Source of the DNA: Flavobacterium sp. xlx-214
GTDB lineage: Bacteria; Bacteroidota; Bacteroidia; Flavobacteriales; Flavobacteriaceae
Reading direction: 5' to 3'
NCBI RefSeq assembly: GCF_013874595.1
Contig: NZ_CP059431.1
Coordinates: 2,294,001 to 2,358,000, forward strand
DNA length: 64,000 nucleotides
Shown here: one piece after another, positions 52,076 to 61,254 of the stretch
How the letters are laid out: every line of letters begins with the position of its first letter
Numbering within the stretch: position 1 is the stretch's first letter
Notes under the pieces: model-generated
Database searches by the model: none
What the model saw: the letters and a program-made list of their open reading frames with translations, nothing else
What the model was told of the DNA's origin: nothing
Program-made: the position numbers and the translations under genes

Positions 52076-53103
52076 TAAAATAAAGGATCAAGTTCAATGA
52101 TAGGTTTCCATTTTTGAATAGATAAATTTAAGGATAAATCATATTGCTTTTGTAAAAATAAACGTCGCTCTAATGAAGTTTTACCAGTTTGGTTTACAAT
52201 TGTTTCTCCTAAAGGATGTTTACTTGCAATGTAAAATTCGTTTCGCTTATATAATCTTTCCAAGAATTTTAATTCTGGTATTTTAGCACTTTTGTCTAAA
52301 TTCACATATTTATCAGTTAATACCAGGTTCCAAATACCATTTACATTGGCTCCCTTCTGATTAAAACTTAATTTATGAACATGTGGAAAAAAATGATCAA
52401 CAGCGCAAGTATTCTCATTTCCAGATAAAATGGAAATATCTTGAAATGAATAAAAACATTTCCCTTTTTGATAACCATTTAATGAAGCTCTGGCAGAAGT
52501 AATATCTTTTCTTTTCATGAAATCATTCTCAATAAATAATGCTTGTAACTTATCATCAAATTGTACTTCAAGTAAATTAGGATTTATCTGTAAATTCCAT
52601 GCAATTTCTACTAAATTCCATCTTGCTTCAACTTCATCATTAAAGTTTTGAAATTGCAAACTTTCTTTTAGTTTTAAAAGATCATCAGTAAGCACAATTT
52701 CCTTAGTTTTTCCCACATAATTTTTGTGATAAAAAGGTTTTGGTACAACGTCACCATTTATATTCTGAAAAGCATCAACAACATTAGTAAAGCCATGTTT
52801 TTCAGTTATCACTAGTAATTTTTCATAGGTAATTGCTTTAGCATTATAGCTTCTACATGCCTCTAAAAAAGTACTAGAACTTGAATTCCCTTGTTTATCG
52901 TTACTTTTAAGATGTTCTAAAATATTGTTTACAAAAGTAGGAGCTAAGTCTCGTAAAGAAACAGTGTTAGTTTCTTTAAACGTTAAATCTAACAAAGCTT
53001 TTCCAAAAGCAAATTTATAGGTTGCAGAATTTTTTCCAAATAAGATCAAGGCTCTCCATTGCGATTCTAAACTTGGATCATTTTCTTGGAAGTGTATTTT
53101 CAT
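52075..53103 (-). CDS. HNH endonuclease-domain protein
   Basis: 342 residues. The HNH motif lies at about 220-275: NENTCAVDHFFPHVHKLSFN, GANVNGIWNLVLTDKYVNLD, KSAKIPELKFLERLYKRN. The usual Cys pair is reduced to Cys residues at GKCFYS and NTCAVDH. The N-terminal 200 residues are helical (FAFGKALLDLTFKETNTVSL, FLEACRSYNAKAITYEKLL) and may bind DNA or a partner. It is coupled to the HIT gene. A two-gene defence module is possible. Confidence 0.82.
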   Translation of the reverse strand: MKIHFQENDPSLESQWRALILFGKNSATYKFAFGKALLDLTFKETNTVSLRDLAPTFVNNILEHLKSNDKQGNSSSSTFLEACRSYNAKAITYEKLLVITEKHGFTNVVDAFQNINGDVVPKPFYHKNYVGKTKEIVLTDDLLKLKESLQFQNFNDEVEARWNLVEIAWNLQINPNLLEVQFDDKLQALFIENDFMKRKDITSARASLNGYQKGKCFYSFQDISILSGNENTCAVDHFFPHVHKLSFNQKGANVNGIWNLVLTDKYVNLDKSAKIPELKFLERLYKRNEFYIASKHPLGETIVNQTGKTSLERRLFLQKQYDLSLNLSIQKWKPIIELDPLF

Positions 53104-53108
53104 TTGAA

Positions 53109-53594
53109 TTATAATCTTTTGTAAACAAGAACATAAGGGTATGAGTCTGCAATAATCAATTGATTATCGCTGTAACTTTCAATTCTTAAGGAGATTGGCT
53201 TTTGATAATAATAACCATCTTGGGCTTTAGAAACAACATTATAATTTAATAGACTTTGAAAGCTAGGGTTATCGCTTAATATTCTTAAGGTAAGGTCAAT
53301 GGTATTATTATTTTTATTTTTATTTTTATTATAGATCCATTTACCTCCTCCAGATGAGTATTTGTTAGAGCATTTATAATCTCCATTTTCAAAAAAAATG
53401 TAGTCATCTCTATTAATAATTTCGACTGTTTTTTCTCCTTGAAAATACATTGGGATTTCTGTATGTTTTACTCCGTTTTCATCTTGTAATTGAATAAACT
53501 TCCATGAACCCATAAGAACTTCCTTAGAAATTTCTTGTTGAGAATAGGCAAGGGAAGATGTAAGAATAGATAAGTAGAGTAATAGGTACTTCAT
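53109..53594 (-). CDS. Secreted lipocalin-like protein
   Basis: 161 residues. The signal peptide (YLLLYLSILTSSLAYSQQ) is followed by the lipocalin-like opening KEVLMGSWKFIQLQDENGVK and a series of beta strands (DYIFFENGDYKCSNKYSSGG, GKWIYNKNKN, LIIADSYPYVLVYKRL). A run of Asn/Lys codons (KNKNKNNN) comes from an ATTTTT repeat in the DNA. Ligand unknown. Confidence 0.75.
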   Translation of the reverse strand: MKYLLLYLSILTSSLAYSQQEISKEVLMGSWKFIQLQDENGVKHTEIPMYFQGEKTVEIINRDDYIFFENGDYKCSNKYSSGGGKWIYNKNKNKNNNTIDLTLRILSDNPSFQSLLNYNVVSKAQDGYYYQKPISLRIESYSDNQLIIADSYPYVLVYKRL

Positions 53595-53617
53595 AAGTAT
53601 TGTAATCTGTCTAAAAG

Positions 53618-54052
53618 CTATAAGTTATTTTTAATCGTAAAACCCTTAGGCGCTTTTAACACTCCAGAATCATACATATTTATATAGATTGAAAGTGTGT
53701 CATTTGCCCCTTGCCAAGTAACGCGATATTTGTCTAGCATAACACTACCACCACCAAATGGATTGTTATTACTTTTAATAGGACAACAACTACCAGCCCT
53801 GAAATAACTAATAGATTCACCATTTGGACCAGCAAGGGCATTTAAAAATCTTCGTTCATTAATTGGCCCTTCATTACTTGAAACACCACCTACTTGGATA
53901 GGATTATTTTCTGATCCGTAGGTTGCATCAGTAGAAATTTCCGTTAACTTAAAAGTATTGCTGTCTAATAAATTATTTTTTACAAATGAGTTTTTTGTAG
54001 TTGTACAAGAAAACAATACTAACGTTATTGCAATACAGCTTATTTTTTTCAT
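53618..54052 (-). CDS. Small lipoprotein
   Basis: 144 residues with a lipobox (LVLFSCTTTK). The body (LLDSNTFKLTEISTDATYGS, NPIQVGGVSSNEGPINERRF, SYFRAGSCCPIKSNNNPFGG, LDKYRVTWQGANDTLSIYIN) resembles a conserved flavobacterial lipoprotein family of unknown role. The SCCP motif may hold a disulfide. It follows the next lipoprotein gene in the same direction. Confidence 0.75.
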   Translation of the reverse strand: MKKISCIAITLVLFSCTTTKNSFVKNNLLDSNTFKLTEISTDATYGSENNPIQVGGVSSNEGPINERRFLNALAGPNGESISYFRAGSCCPIKSNNNPFGGGSVMLDKYRVTWQGANDTLSIYINMYDSGVLKAPKGFTIKNNL

Positions 54053-54078
54053 ATTTTCATAAGTGTTTTATTTATGTT

Positions 54079-54164
54079 TCATTTAGTATTCAGCAACAAA
54101 GTGCTGTTATACTTTTACGAATTCACGATTATTTACTTCTTTCAATTCTCTAGTAGCATTAGAC
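54079..54164 (-). pseudogene. Gene-end relic (first of a pair)
   Basis: Reads ATRELKEVNNREFVKV, stop, QHFVAEY. It is homologous to the relic at 54596-54688 (ELKEPNNPEFVKALQDFVSE). Both look like the C-terminal tail of one duplicated small gene family, left behind after the lipoprotein gene was duplicated or moved. Confidence 0.45.
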
Positions 54165-54168
54165 TTTT

Positions 54169-54552
54169 TTAATTTTTGGTAGATTCTTTATAACTAAGAT
54201 AATCATGCAATAAATTAGCCACCTGCTTCTCACTTAAATCATTTTCAAAAGCGTAATTCTTAATTGTTTCTATTTTATATTGATTAGTATAATTTCTTGC
54301 TTCATTATTAATTAGATTTAAATAATCTGTAATAATATCCACACAAATACTATCAGGTATGTTATGCTTAACGCTTAAAATGTTTACAAAGTTTTGATTT
54401 TTGTAGACCTCTTCTGTATTTTTATAATGAAGATTTAAAATATATTCCTTGTGTAACTCTTCTTTTGTAGGTTCTTCAATTTTAGATTTACTTTCTGTAA
54501 TTCTGTCACAGCTAGTAATAAAAAGTATAATAAATAAGTATTTGTAAATCAT
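54169..54552 (-). CDS. Small lipoprotein, unknown
   Basis: 127 residues: a short lipoprotein signal (YLFIILFITSCDR) then an all-helical charged body (EEPTKEELHKEYILNLHYKN, DSICVDIITDYLNLINNEAR, NDLSEKQVANLLHDYLSYKE). No family is recognised. Such small lipoproteins next to an XRE repressor can be immunity or phage-exclusion proteins, but there is no direct evidence. Confidence 0.6.
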   Translation of the reverse strand: MIYKYLFIILFITSCDRITESKSKIEEPTKEELHKEYILNLHYKNTEEVYKNQNFVNILSVKHNIPDSICVDIITDYLNLINNEARNYTNQYKIETIKNYAFENDLSEKQVANLLHDYLSYKESTKN

Positions 54553-54595
54553 AATTATTTCTCATTTAAGATTACTAAGTCTGTTAAAAATGTTG

Positions 54596-54688
54596 CTACT
54601 TTATTCTATTTTTTGTATTCCTATATTCTGAAACAAAATCTTGTAGTGCTTTTACAAATTCAGGATTATTAGGCTCTTTTAATTCTCA
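54596..54688 (-). pseudogene. Gene-end relic (second of a pair)
   Basis: Reads (M, stop) ELKEPNNPEFVKALQDFVSE YRNTKNRIK, stop. It starts 8 bases after the XRE stop. The in-frame ATG-TGA shows it is not translated as is. It matches the relic at 54079-54164. Confidence 0.45.
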
Positions 54689-54695
54689 CATATTA

Positions 54696-54974
54696 TTAGT
54701 TTCTTTCATTTTCGCAATACTTTTTAAAATCACCAAAAAATTTATCCATTTCTATATTTTCAAACTTTAGAATTGATGCTAAAGTAGATAAAGGAATACT
54801 ATAGTTTTTTTCCTTAGGGATTTTACCAATAGTAGACGAAGTTAGACCAACTGCCTTTGCATAATCATTTTGACTTTTTATATTGTCATGTCTGCTGAAA
54901 TTTGAGAGAAAACGTTCTGTAATATACTCACATACTTTCTTACTAAAATTTGCTCTATATTCTTTATGATTCAT
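54696..54974 (-). CDS. XRE-like HTH regulator
   Basis: 92 residues. The helix-turn-helix is at about 34-80 (KSQNDYAKAVGLTSSTIGKI then NYSIPLSTLASILKFENIEM). The N-terminal helix region RANFSKKVCEYITERFLSNF is unusual for a repressor. A palindrome TTCGCT-TT-AGCGAA stands 29 bp upstream and probably is its operator, shared with the divergent structured RNA. Confidence 0.75.
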   Translation of the reverse strand: MNHKEYRANFSKKVCEYITERFLSNFSRHDNIKSQNDYAKAVGLTSSTIGKIPKEKNYSIPLSTLASILKFENIEMDKFFGDFKKYCENERN

Positions 54975-55002
54975 TTTTTAAAAAATATTTGAAAAAAAAC
55001 TG

Positions 55003-55016
55003 TTCGCTTTAGCGAA
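55003..55016. promoter_or_regulatory. Operator TTCGCT-TT-AGCGAA
   Basis: Perfect 6-base arms between the XRE gene and the opposite transcript, with a further half-site AGCGAA at 55046-55051 and the -7 box TATATTTG (55034-55041) between. The arrangement fits repression of the plus-strand RNA and of the XRE gene itself. Confidence 0.65.
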
Positions 55017-55047
55017 TAGTTGAAAAAAAATTATATATTTGTACTAG

Positions 55048-55285
55048 CGAATTGATAATGAGTCTGTATAAGACAAATTAAAAACGATGTAACCTCGAAT
55101 CGAAACGACCAATTTTACCTCGAGAGTATCGTGAAATCGCTCCATGTCTAAAAAAGTACTACTTTTGCATACGGCATGGGCGGTTTTCACATATGCTTTA
55201 GGTGGTAACTTTTTAACTTTCTAGTTTTAAAGATGGGTTTGGTCGCCCTCGGTACTAAAGTGTGAAACCGCCTTGCCTTTTTTTT
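55048..55285 (+). ncRNA. Putative structured RNA with terminator
   Basis: No coding frame. From a TAnnTTTG promoter the transcript would be about 235 nt. Its 3' half is one long hairpin: GGCGGTTTTCACA (55179-55191) pairs with TGTGAAACCGCC (55261-55272) with a single bulge, and GGC (55173) can extend to GCC (55277). The enclosed loop is about 70 nt and holds smaller stems. Eight T follow (55278-55285). The 5' half has CCTCGA repeats that could pair within the molecule. No known RNA family is recognised. Confidence 0.55.
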
Positions 55286-55389
55286 CTGCAAGAAATCTTC
55301 ATACCTCAGAAACATCGTTCTATAACCATAAATAGTAATACCTATGAGAACGAAAACAGAACAAATCCAAAAAATTCCACCATAACAAC

Positions 55390-55625
55390 AAATTAGTTGG
55401 TGTACCTAATGGTTGCTTCATCCTTAAAAAAAGGGTGGTGTTTTATAAAGCATAAACGGCAAGTAGTCAATACTTTGGTTTTATGCTTTAATACAACGTA
55501 CCCTATAGCCAACTACCCATCTAAAACAAAGGCATCGTATTTTTATTTTCGCACCTTAAAAATAGATTCTTTTTTTAGATAAAACAAATAATATGTTAAA
55601 GTAGTACGCATGGTGAAGCAACTTT
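55390..55625. ncRNA. Second structured non-coding segment
   Basis: Nested inverted repeats: TAGTTGG (55393-) with CCAACTA (about 55512-55518), AAAGCATAAA with TTTTATGCTTT inside, and GTTGCTTCA (55413-) with TGAAGCAAC (about 55614-). A 61-codon frame here shows no family and is probably chance. It could be a second RNA or the remains of a mobile-element end. Confidence 0.35.
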
Positions 55626-56390
55626 TTTAAAAACCGTTTATTCTATTGAAAAATAATAGGTGTATAGGTATGTAGTATTTACCTAAAAATAAGTATAGTT
55701 ATGCTAGGATTAAGCGAAAACCACCAACCGAAAAATATTCTAAAATAGCTACTAGGGGGATGCTCCATAGATAAAGCATACTAAAGGCATAGATAAAGCA
55801 TGAGTAATGCATGAATCAAAAACGACAATTTTTAGATTTTTTATCTAATATTCATAGATAACCCAGAAAATATGTAAGTGTTTAACAAGGGCTTTTTTAC
55901 CGAGAAGTAGTTAAAGATGCGAAATTGTTTGTAAAGTAAAAAAGTTATAAAGGGAAAAGGTTATAAGGTTATATGAAAAGGTAACGAAGTAATCAGAGAT
56001 TTAATTACGAATTTAAAATGATGAATTACGAATTAATGTGTAACCAGGTAAGCATATTAAATAAGTAAAATACGTTCTTTAACATATTGATTCAATTGAT
56101 TTTATTTCATATTAGTAATGAACTGAAGCTAAATGAAAAACTGAAAAGCTCAAGTCATTAACAATAGAGATTAGGAATCGAAGAGATCTTTCACTCCGTT
56201 CAAGATGACAAACTGTACGGAAAAATTGGATGCGATACCACATCAGGTGTGGCATGACATGAAGTAAATAGATTATTTACCAGGATTAAAAGCGCCATTG
56301 GCATCAAATCGAACGTTAAATCGTTTGAAACAAGCGTAAACGAATCGGGTAGCTCTGCTACGATTCGATTCGTTAGATTTTAAAACGGAA
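55626..56390. repeat. Repeat-rich gap, no gene
   Basis: 55775-55815 has short repeats of CATAGATAAAGCAT. 56280-56390 is a further copy of the dispersed repeat with the CGAATCGGGTAGC hairpin. The stretch between is AT-rich with no frame worth calling. Confidence 0.5.
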
Positions 56391-56394
56391 TTAA

Positions 56395-57440
56395 ACTATT
56401 AAGGAGAATCAAAGCGCCATAGGCATGAGATCGAACATAAATGGTCTATTTACTTGGATCTTAACTGAGCATTCACAGCGGAATGAGTGTCGATTCGATG
56501 AAAATAGTGTAAAATCAAATGCTGTTTGAAGCTTTTGGAAAAAGCAAGTTTATTTGATTTAGCTATTAAATCGCTAATCGACCATGAGCAGTGACGCTCA
56601 GGAGTTTTGTTTCTTTTATGATTAAAAGAAAGAGAGGAAAAACCAAAATATTCTTTTATAAAACAACCAAGATTGTATAACCCAACCATGCTTAAAACTG
56701 AAATCAAAAACTAAATGCGATGCTGCATGCTTGTCTCGCTTTAGCGGATGCAGCATGACATAAAGTAAATAGACTATTTACAAGAATCAAAAGTACCCTT
56801 GGTATCAAATCGAACGTTAAATCGTTAAAACAAGCGTAAACGAAATCTACACTGTCACATCGCACTCGATGCTATGTCTCACAAGTAGCTAAAAAATTTT
56901 GATTTTAAAACGGAACTAAACTATTAAGGAGAATCAAAGCGCCATTGGCATGGAATCGAACATAAATGGTCTATTTACTTGGATCTTAACTGAGCATTCA
57001 CAGCGGAATGAGTGTCGATTCGATGAAAATAGCGTAAAATCAAATGCTGTTTGAAGCTTTTGGAAAAAGCAAGTTTATTTGATTTAGCTATTAAATCGCT
57101 AATCGACCATGAGCAGTGACGCTCAGGAGTTTTGTTTCTTTTGCGACCAAAAGAAAGATAAGAATAACCGAAATATTCTTTTATAAAACAACCAAGATTG
57201 TATAACCCAACCATGCTTAAAACTGAAATCAAAAACTAAATGCGATGCTGCATCAAGTGCAGCATGACATAAAGTAAATAGACTATTTACAAGAATCAAA
57301 AGTACCCTTGGTATCAAATCGAACGTTAAATCGTTGAAACAAGCGTAAACGAAATCTACACTGTCACATCGCACTCGATGCGATGTCCCACAAGTAGCTA
57401 AAAAAAATCGATTTTAAAACGTAATTTAACCGATTTCAGG
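56395..57440. repeat. 525-bp tandem duplication of intergenic repeats
   Basis: 56395-56915 and 56920-57440 are near-identical, with a period of 525 bases (e.g. the start GGATCTTAACTGAGCATTC at 56455 and 56980). The second copy ends with the block AACCGATTTCAGGCCGCGG also seen at 11680 and 32255. Frames on the minus strand over these copies are translations of the repeat, not genes. Confidence 0.8.
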
Positions 57441-57750
57441 CCGCGGCAAGACCAAAAAAATAGATTTTTGCTTCTTTTCATCGGAAACCTTTAGGTTCAC
57501 GGCTTCCAAGCTGTTAAATAATGACTTGGACGTAAAAGAAGAGAAAAACCGAAATTATTCTTTTTTAAAACAACCAAGATTGTATAACCCAACCATGCTT
57601 AAAACTCAAAACCTAAAACCAAATAACCCTTTTTACAAGTAATAAAAGTAGAAACAAAGTTTGTACTTAAAATAAACTAAAAAAGGTGTAAGAAGTGGCG
57701 CTACTATTTTTCCTATATTTGAAGATATAAGTTTATTTCAATAATTTTTT
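57441..57750. repeat. End of repeat tract and LysR promoter region
   Basis: 57441-57610 continues the repeat sequence. 57640-57750 is AT-rich and probably holds the promoter of the LysR gene. No gene is seen. Confidence 0.4.
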
Positions 57751-58644
57751 ATGTTCGATTTTAGATTAAAAGTTTTTGACACAGTTGCTAAACGATTGAA
57801 TTTCACAAAAGCAGCAAACGAATTAAATATAACGCAACCGGCTGTTACAAAACATATTAAAGAAATTGAATTAAATCTAAACATTAAGTTGTTCGATCGA
57901 AATGGAACGAAAATAAAATTGACCAAAGCGGGTGAAATTCTATTAAAATATACAGAGGAAATTTTTGCTGTTTATCAAAAAATGGAATTTGAAATCGGTC
58001 AATTACAAGAAAAGCAAAAAGGCACTTTACGCTTGGGTGCCAGTACTACAATTGCGCAATATGTATTGCCTCCAATTTTGACAGAGTTTCGTAAAAGATT
58101 CCCTGAAATACATTTGAGTTTAATGATTCAAAATTCAGAAAAAATGGAAGATTTATTAGCTCATCATAAAATTGATGTTGGATTAATTGAAGCTCAAATC
58201 AAAAACAGATCGTTTCATTATATTCCTTTCATGAAAGATGAAATTGTATTGGTTTCTCGTCAAAATCATCCTATTTCTACAAAAAACAGCATCAAGCTTA
58301 ATGATTTAAAGAGTATTCCGTTGGTTTTTCGCGAACCAGGTTCTGGAACTCTAGAAACTATTGATTTAGCTCTAAAATCGAAAAATATAAAGCTAAATGA
58401 ACTGAATGTCGAGATTCAATTGGAAAGTACGGAAAGTATAAAATCGTATGTACTCCATTCTGATGCATTGGCTTTTTTATCGATTCAATCAATTTTACAA
58501 GAACTTAAAAATCAAACTTTAACCATCATTGATATTAAAAGCCTTGTAATAGAGCGTAGCTTTAATTTTATCGTTCCAGAAGGTGAACAATCTAAAATGG
58601 TCAATTTATTTATTGATTTCTGCAATCGTTATAACTTAAAGTAA
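57751..58644 (+). CDS. LysR-family regulator of the YeiH-like exporter
   Basis: 297 residues: an N-terminal winged helix (FDTVAKRLNFTKAANELNIT then QPAVTKHIKEIELNLNIKLF) and a periplasmic-binding-like effector domain (about 92-295; GTLRLGASTTIAQYVLPPIL). It resembles CysB/CysL-type regulators, which answer to sulfur or nitrogen metabolites. It lies 72 bp before the YeiH-family gene on the same strand and probably activates it. Confidence 0.92.
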   Translation: MFDFRLKVFDTVAKRLNFTKAANELNITQPAVTKHIKEIELNLNIKLFDRNGTKIKLTKAGEILLKYTEEIFAVYQKMEFEIGQLQEKQKGTLRLGASTTIAQYVLPPILTEFRKRFPEIHLSLMIQNSEKMEDLLAHHKIDVGLIEAQIKNRSFHYIPFMKDEIVLVSRQNHPISTKNSIKLNDLKSIPLVFREPGSGTLETIDLALKSKNIKLNELNVEIQLESTESIKSYVLHSDALAFLSIQSILQELKNQTLTIIDIKSLVIERSFNFIVPEGEQSKMVNLFIDFCNRYNLK

Positions 58645-58716
58645 TAATAGATTACTTTTTATCATTTCTTTTTGAATGATAAGTACAAGAAATTTGTACC
58701 ATAAATTATTCAAATC

Positions 58717-59676
58717 ATGAAAATGATACATTCAGTCAAAGGCTTATTTCAACAATTCACAACACAAAAAGGGATCTTTTTAATATGTGCATTTCTATGT
58801 TTAATGCCTTTTATAAGTTCTCCTATTGCATTAGTTTTAGGATTTGCCGTTGCACAAATATTTGGAAATCCATATGAAATCCAATCACGAAAAGTATCAA
58901 GCACTTTACTTAAAGTTGCTGTGGTAGGTTTAGGTTTCGGAATGAATGTCTTTTCGGCTATACAAGCAGGAAAAGAAGGAATTGTCTTCACCGTAGTTAG
59001 TATTTCTACGCTGATGATTTTAGGATTTTTATTCACAAAAATCTTCAAAATAGAAAAAACTACAGGTTATTTAATTTCTGCTGGAACAGCAATTTGTGGA
59101 GGAAGTGCTATTGCTGCAATCGCACCCATTACCAAAGCAAAACCAGATCAAATTTCGGTTGCTTTAGCTGTTGTTTTCACACTAAACTCCGTTGCGTTAT
59201 TGATTTTTCCACCACTTGGACATTTATTCAACTTATCTCAACACGAATTCGGTTTGTGGTGCGCCATCGCAATTCACGACACAAGTTCTGTTGTTGGAGC
59301 AGCAAGTAAATACGGAGAAGAAGCCTTACAAGTTGCTACAACAGTAAAATTAGCACGCGCACTTTGGATTATTCCCTTATCTTTTTTAACCTTATTGTTT
59401 TTCAAAAACTCTACATCAAAACTTAAGATTCCATGGTTTATTGCGTTATTCTTAATTGCGATATGTATAAACACCTATGTTCCTTTTATGCAGCAATTCA
59501 GTTCAATCATCATCACTTTATCAAAATCGGCACTTACACTTACATTATTTCTAATCGGAACAAGTTTATCATTCAAAATGATGAAAACTATTGGTTACAA
59601 ACCGCTATTAATGGCTATTTTTTTATGGATTATTATTGGAATTGGAGGTTTAATCATGATTTTGAATGTAGGATAA
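58717..59676 (+). CDS. YeiH-family (UPF0324) putative sulfate exporter
   Basis: 319-residue membrane protein with about ten hydrophobic segments. Family signatures KVAVVGLGFGMNVFSAIQAG, LISAGTAICGGSAIAAIAP, and IHDTSSVVGAASKYGEEAL are present. PF03601 members are annotated as sulfate or other anion exporters; direct evidence is scarce. It is paired with a LysR regulator as in E. coli yeiH-yeiE. Confidence 0.92.
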   Translation: MKMIHSVKGLFQQFTTQKGIFLICAFLCLMPFISSPIALVLGFAVAQIFGNPYEIQSRKVSSTLLKVAVVGLGFGMNVFSAIQAGKEGIVFTVVSISTLMILGFLFTKIFKIEKTTGYLISAGTAICGGSAIAAIAPITKAKPDQISVALAVVFTLNSVALLIFPPLGHLFNLSQHEFGLWCAIAIHDTSSVVGAASKYGEEALQVATTVKLARALWIIPLSFLTLLFFKNSTSKLKIPWFIALFLIAICINTYVPFMQQFSSIIITLSKSALTLTLFLIGTSLSFKMMKTIGYKPLLMAIFLWIIIGIGGLIMILNVG

Positions 59677-59891
59677 AAGAGACTACATAACAGTTGTTTT
59701 TTCTTATGCTTCCGGAACAATCTTTTATTTTATGAGAGATGATATTGAAAAACTATTTCTAAGGGGTAGGGTAAAGGCAAGTAGTAAAAATGATTTAAGT
59801 AATGAATCATTAAATTTTGTTTGATATCTTTATATTTAAGAATCTAGCAAGATACCAAACATGCTTAGATGGTAATAAATGTACTAGAATT

Positions 59892-60641
59892 ATGAAAATT
59901 CAAATATTGAGTGACTTACATTTAGAATTTGGAAGTAGTTCCGTATTAAATTTCGAACAAGCTGATGTTGTTATTTTAGCTGGTGATACACATTTGGGAA
60001 CAAAAGGAATAGATTGGGTAAAAAAATACATTCCAAATAAAAAAGTAATCTACCTTTTAGGTAATCATGAATATTATAAAGGTTCTTATCCTAAAACTTT
60101 AAATAAAATAATACAAGCTTGCAAAGAATCAGATATTTATGTTTTAGAAAATAGTTTTGTTGATATCGAAAATGTTCGTTTCCACGGTTGTACCTTATGG
60201 ACTGATTTTTCCATTTTTGGTGATCCAATGCAATACGGAATGATCTGCCAAGATAAGATGAATGACTTTAAGCAAATAAAACGTGATCCATCGTATTCAA
60301 AAATGCGCAGTATTGATATTTATGGTATTCATCAGAGATCTAAATCTTGGCTAAATCAAAGTTTAAAAGATGCTAAACAAATGCAAAATATTGTAATTAC
60401 ACATCATACGCCAAGTATGCAATCTGTACCTGAAATTTATAAAAATGATCCTGTTACAGCTGCCTATGCTTCTAATCTTGAAGATTTTATTTTAGAGCAT
60501 CAACCCAAGTATTGGATTCATGGTCATATCCACACGCCATGTCACTATAATATTGGTAATACTGAAGTAATTTGTAATCCACATGGATATATAAGCGATA
60601 AAGATGAAGGGTTTAATCCTGAATTAATTATTGAAATTTAG
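59892..60641 (+). CDS. Metallophosphoesterase
   Basis: 249 residues from the ATG at 59892; the longer frame from 59817 adds 25 unrelated residues. Calcineurin-like motifs are in order: ILSDLHLEF (D-x-H), VVILAGDTH (GD), YLLGNHEYYKG (GNHE), TTHHTP-like VITHHTPS and WIHGHIHTPCHY (GHxH). It is a single-domain cytosolic phosphoesterase, substrate unknown. Confidence 0.92.
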   Translation: MKIQILSDLHLEFGSSSVLNFEQADVVILAGDTHLGTKGIDWVKKYIPNKKVIYLLGNHEYYKGSYPKTLNKIIQACKESDIYVLENSFVDIENVRFHGCTLWTDFSIFGDPMQYGMICQDKMNDFKQIKRDPSYSKMRSIDIYGIHQRSKSWLNQSLKDAKQMQNIVITHHTPSMQSVPEIYKNDPVTAAYASNLEDFILEHQPKYWIHGHIHTPCHYNIGNTEVICNPHGYISDKDEGFNPELIIEI

Positions 60642-60645
60642 ACTA

Positions 60646-60987
60646 TTATTTTAAGTAAGATGTAATTTTATCTTCCAAAATTTCAATCAATTCCTGTTGA
60701 TAGTACTTATACAAATCAGGAATATTTAAAACAATTATATCTTTTTTAAATTCACCATTTATAAAGTTTTTTACATCTTTTTTGTGGCTGTTTTCCATAA
60801 CAAAAATTAAATCCGATTGTTCCAAAAGATTAATTGTTAAAGGATTAGTTCCTTCACGTTCACACATTTTAATATTCGTTCCTGCCGAAATAAAATTAAA
60901 ATCAACATATTTACTGCTAAAATAATCTTCAGCAGTTTTAGAGCGTTGTTTATTGGCAGAACAGATAAATAAAATGGTTTTAATCAT
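60646..60987 (-). CDS. Low-molecular-weight phosphatase-like protein
   Basis: 113 residues. The CX5R loop is ICSANKQRSKTAEDYF with Cys near 9 and Arg near 15. Later elements are FISAGTNIKMCEREGTNPLT and LIFVMENSHKKDVKNF, as in small LMW-PTP-like proteins often labelled phosphotyrosine protein phosphatases. The acid Asp is in NIPDLYKYY. It lies tail to tail with the phosphoesterase. Confidence 0.88.
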   Translation of the reverse strand: MIKTILFICSANKQRSKTAEDYFSSKYVDFNFISAGTNIKMCEREGTNPLTINLLEQSDLIFVMENSHKKDVKNFINGEFKKDIIVLNIPDLYKYYQQELIEILEDKITSYLK

Positions 60988-61004
60988 GAATTGTAATTAT
61001 AACA

Positions 61005-61206
61005 TAAACTTACACTTTTTTCTGATGTTTTACGCGCACAAGTAATTGAAATTATCAAACAGTCTATGTCTTATTTTTACAAACTTGCCAATACCGGTAC
61101 CTTTATTCTTAGCAATGATTTACATTTTGGTAACTGAGATTACTTAAAAATAAAGCAAGATAATTATAAAGCTATTCTACACTATTTTGAAATAGAATTT
61201 GAGTAG
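61005..61206 (+). pseudogene. Small gene relic
   Basis: Open frame without ATG at its head: DVLRAQVIEIIKQSMSYFYK, LANTGTFILSNDLHFGN, stop (TGA at 61137-61139), then in frame DYLKIKQDNYKAILHYFEIE, FE, stop. The clean continuation after a single stop suggests a decayed small gene. Family unknown. Confidence 0.35.
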
Positions 61207-61254
61207 TTTTAGAAATGAAATAAATACGTTTTAAAAATATTTAATAAAAAATAA

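Noticed and set aside
55048..55285. tracrRNA, tmRNA, RNase P RNA or retron RNA
   Set aside because: No cas9, no tmRNA or RNase P signature sequences, and no reverse transcriptase in the window.
56450..57374. Three minus-strand frames of 83-85 residues
   Set aside because: They are translations of the tandemly duplicated intergenic repeat; two are the same sequence.
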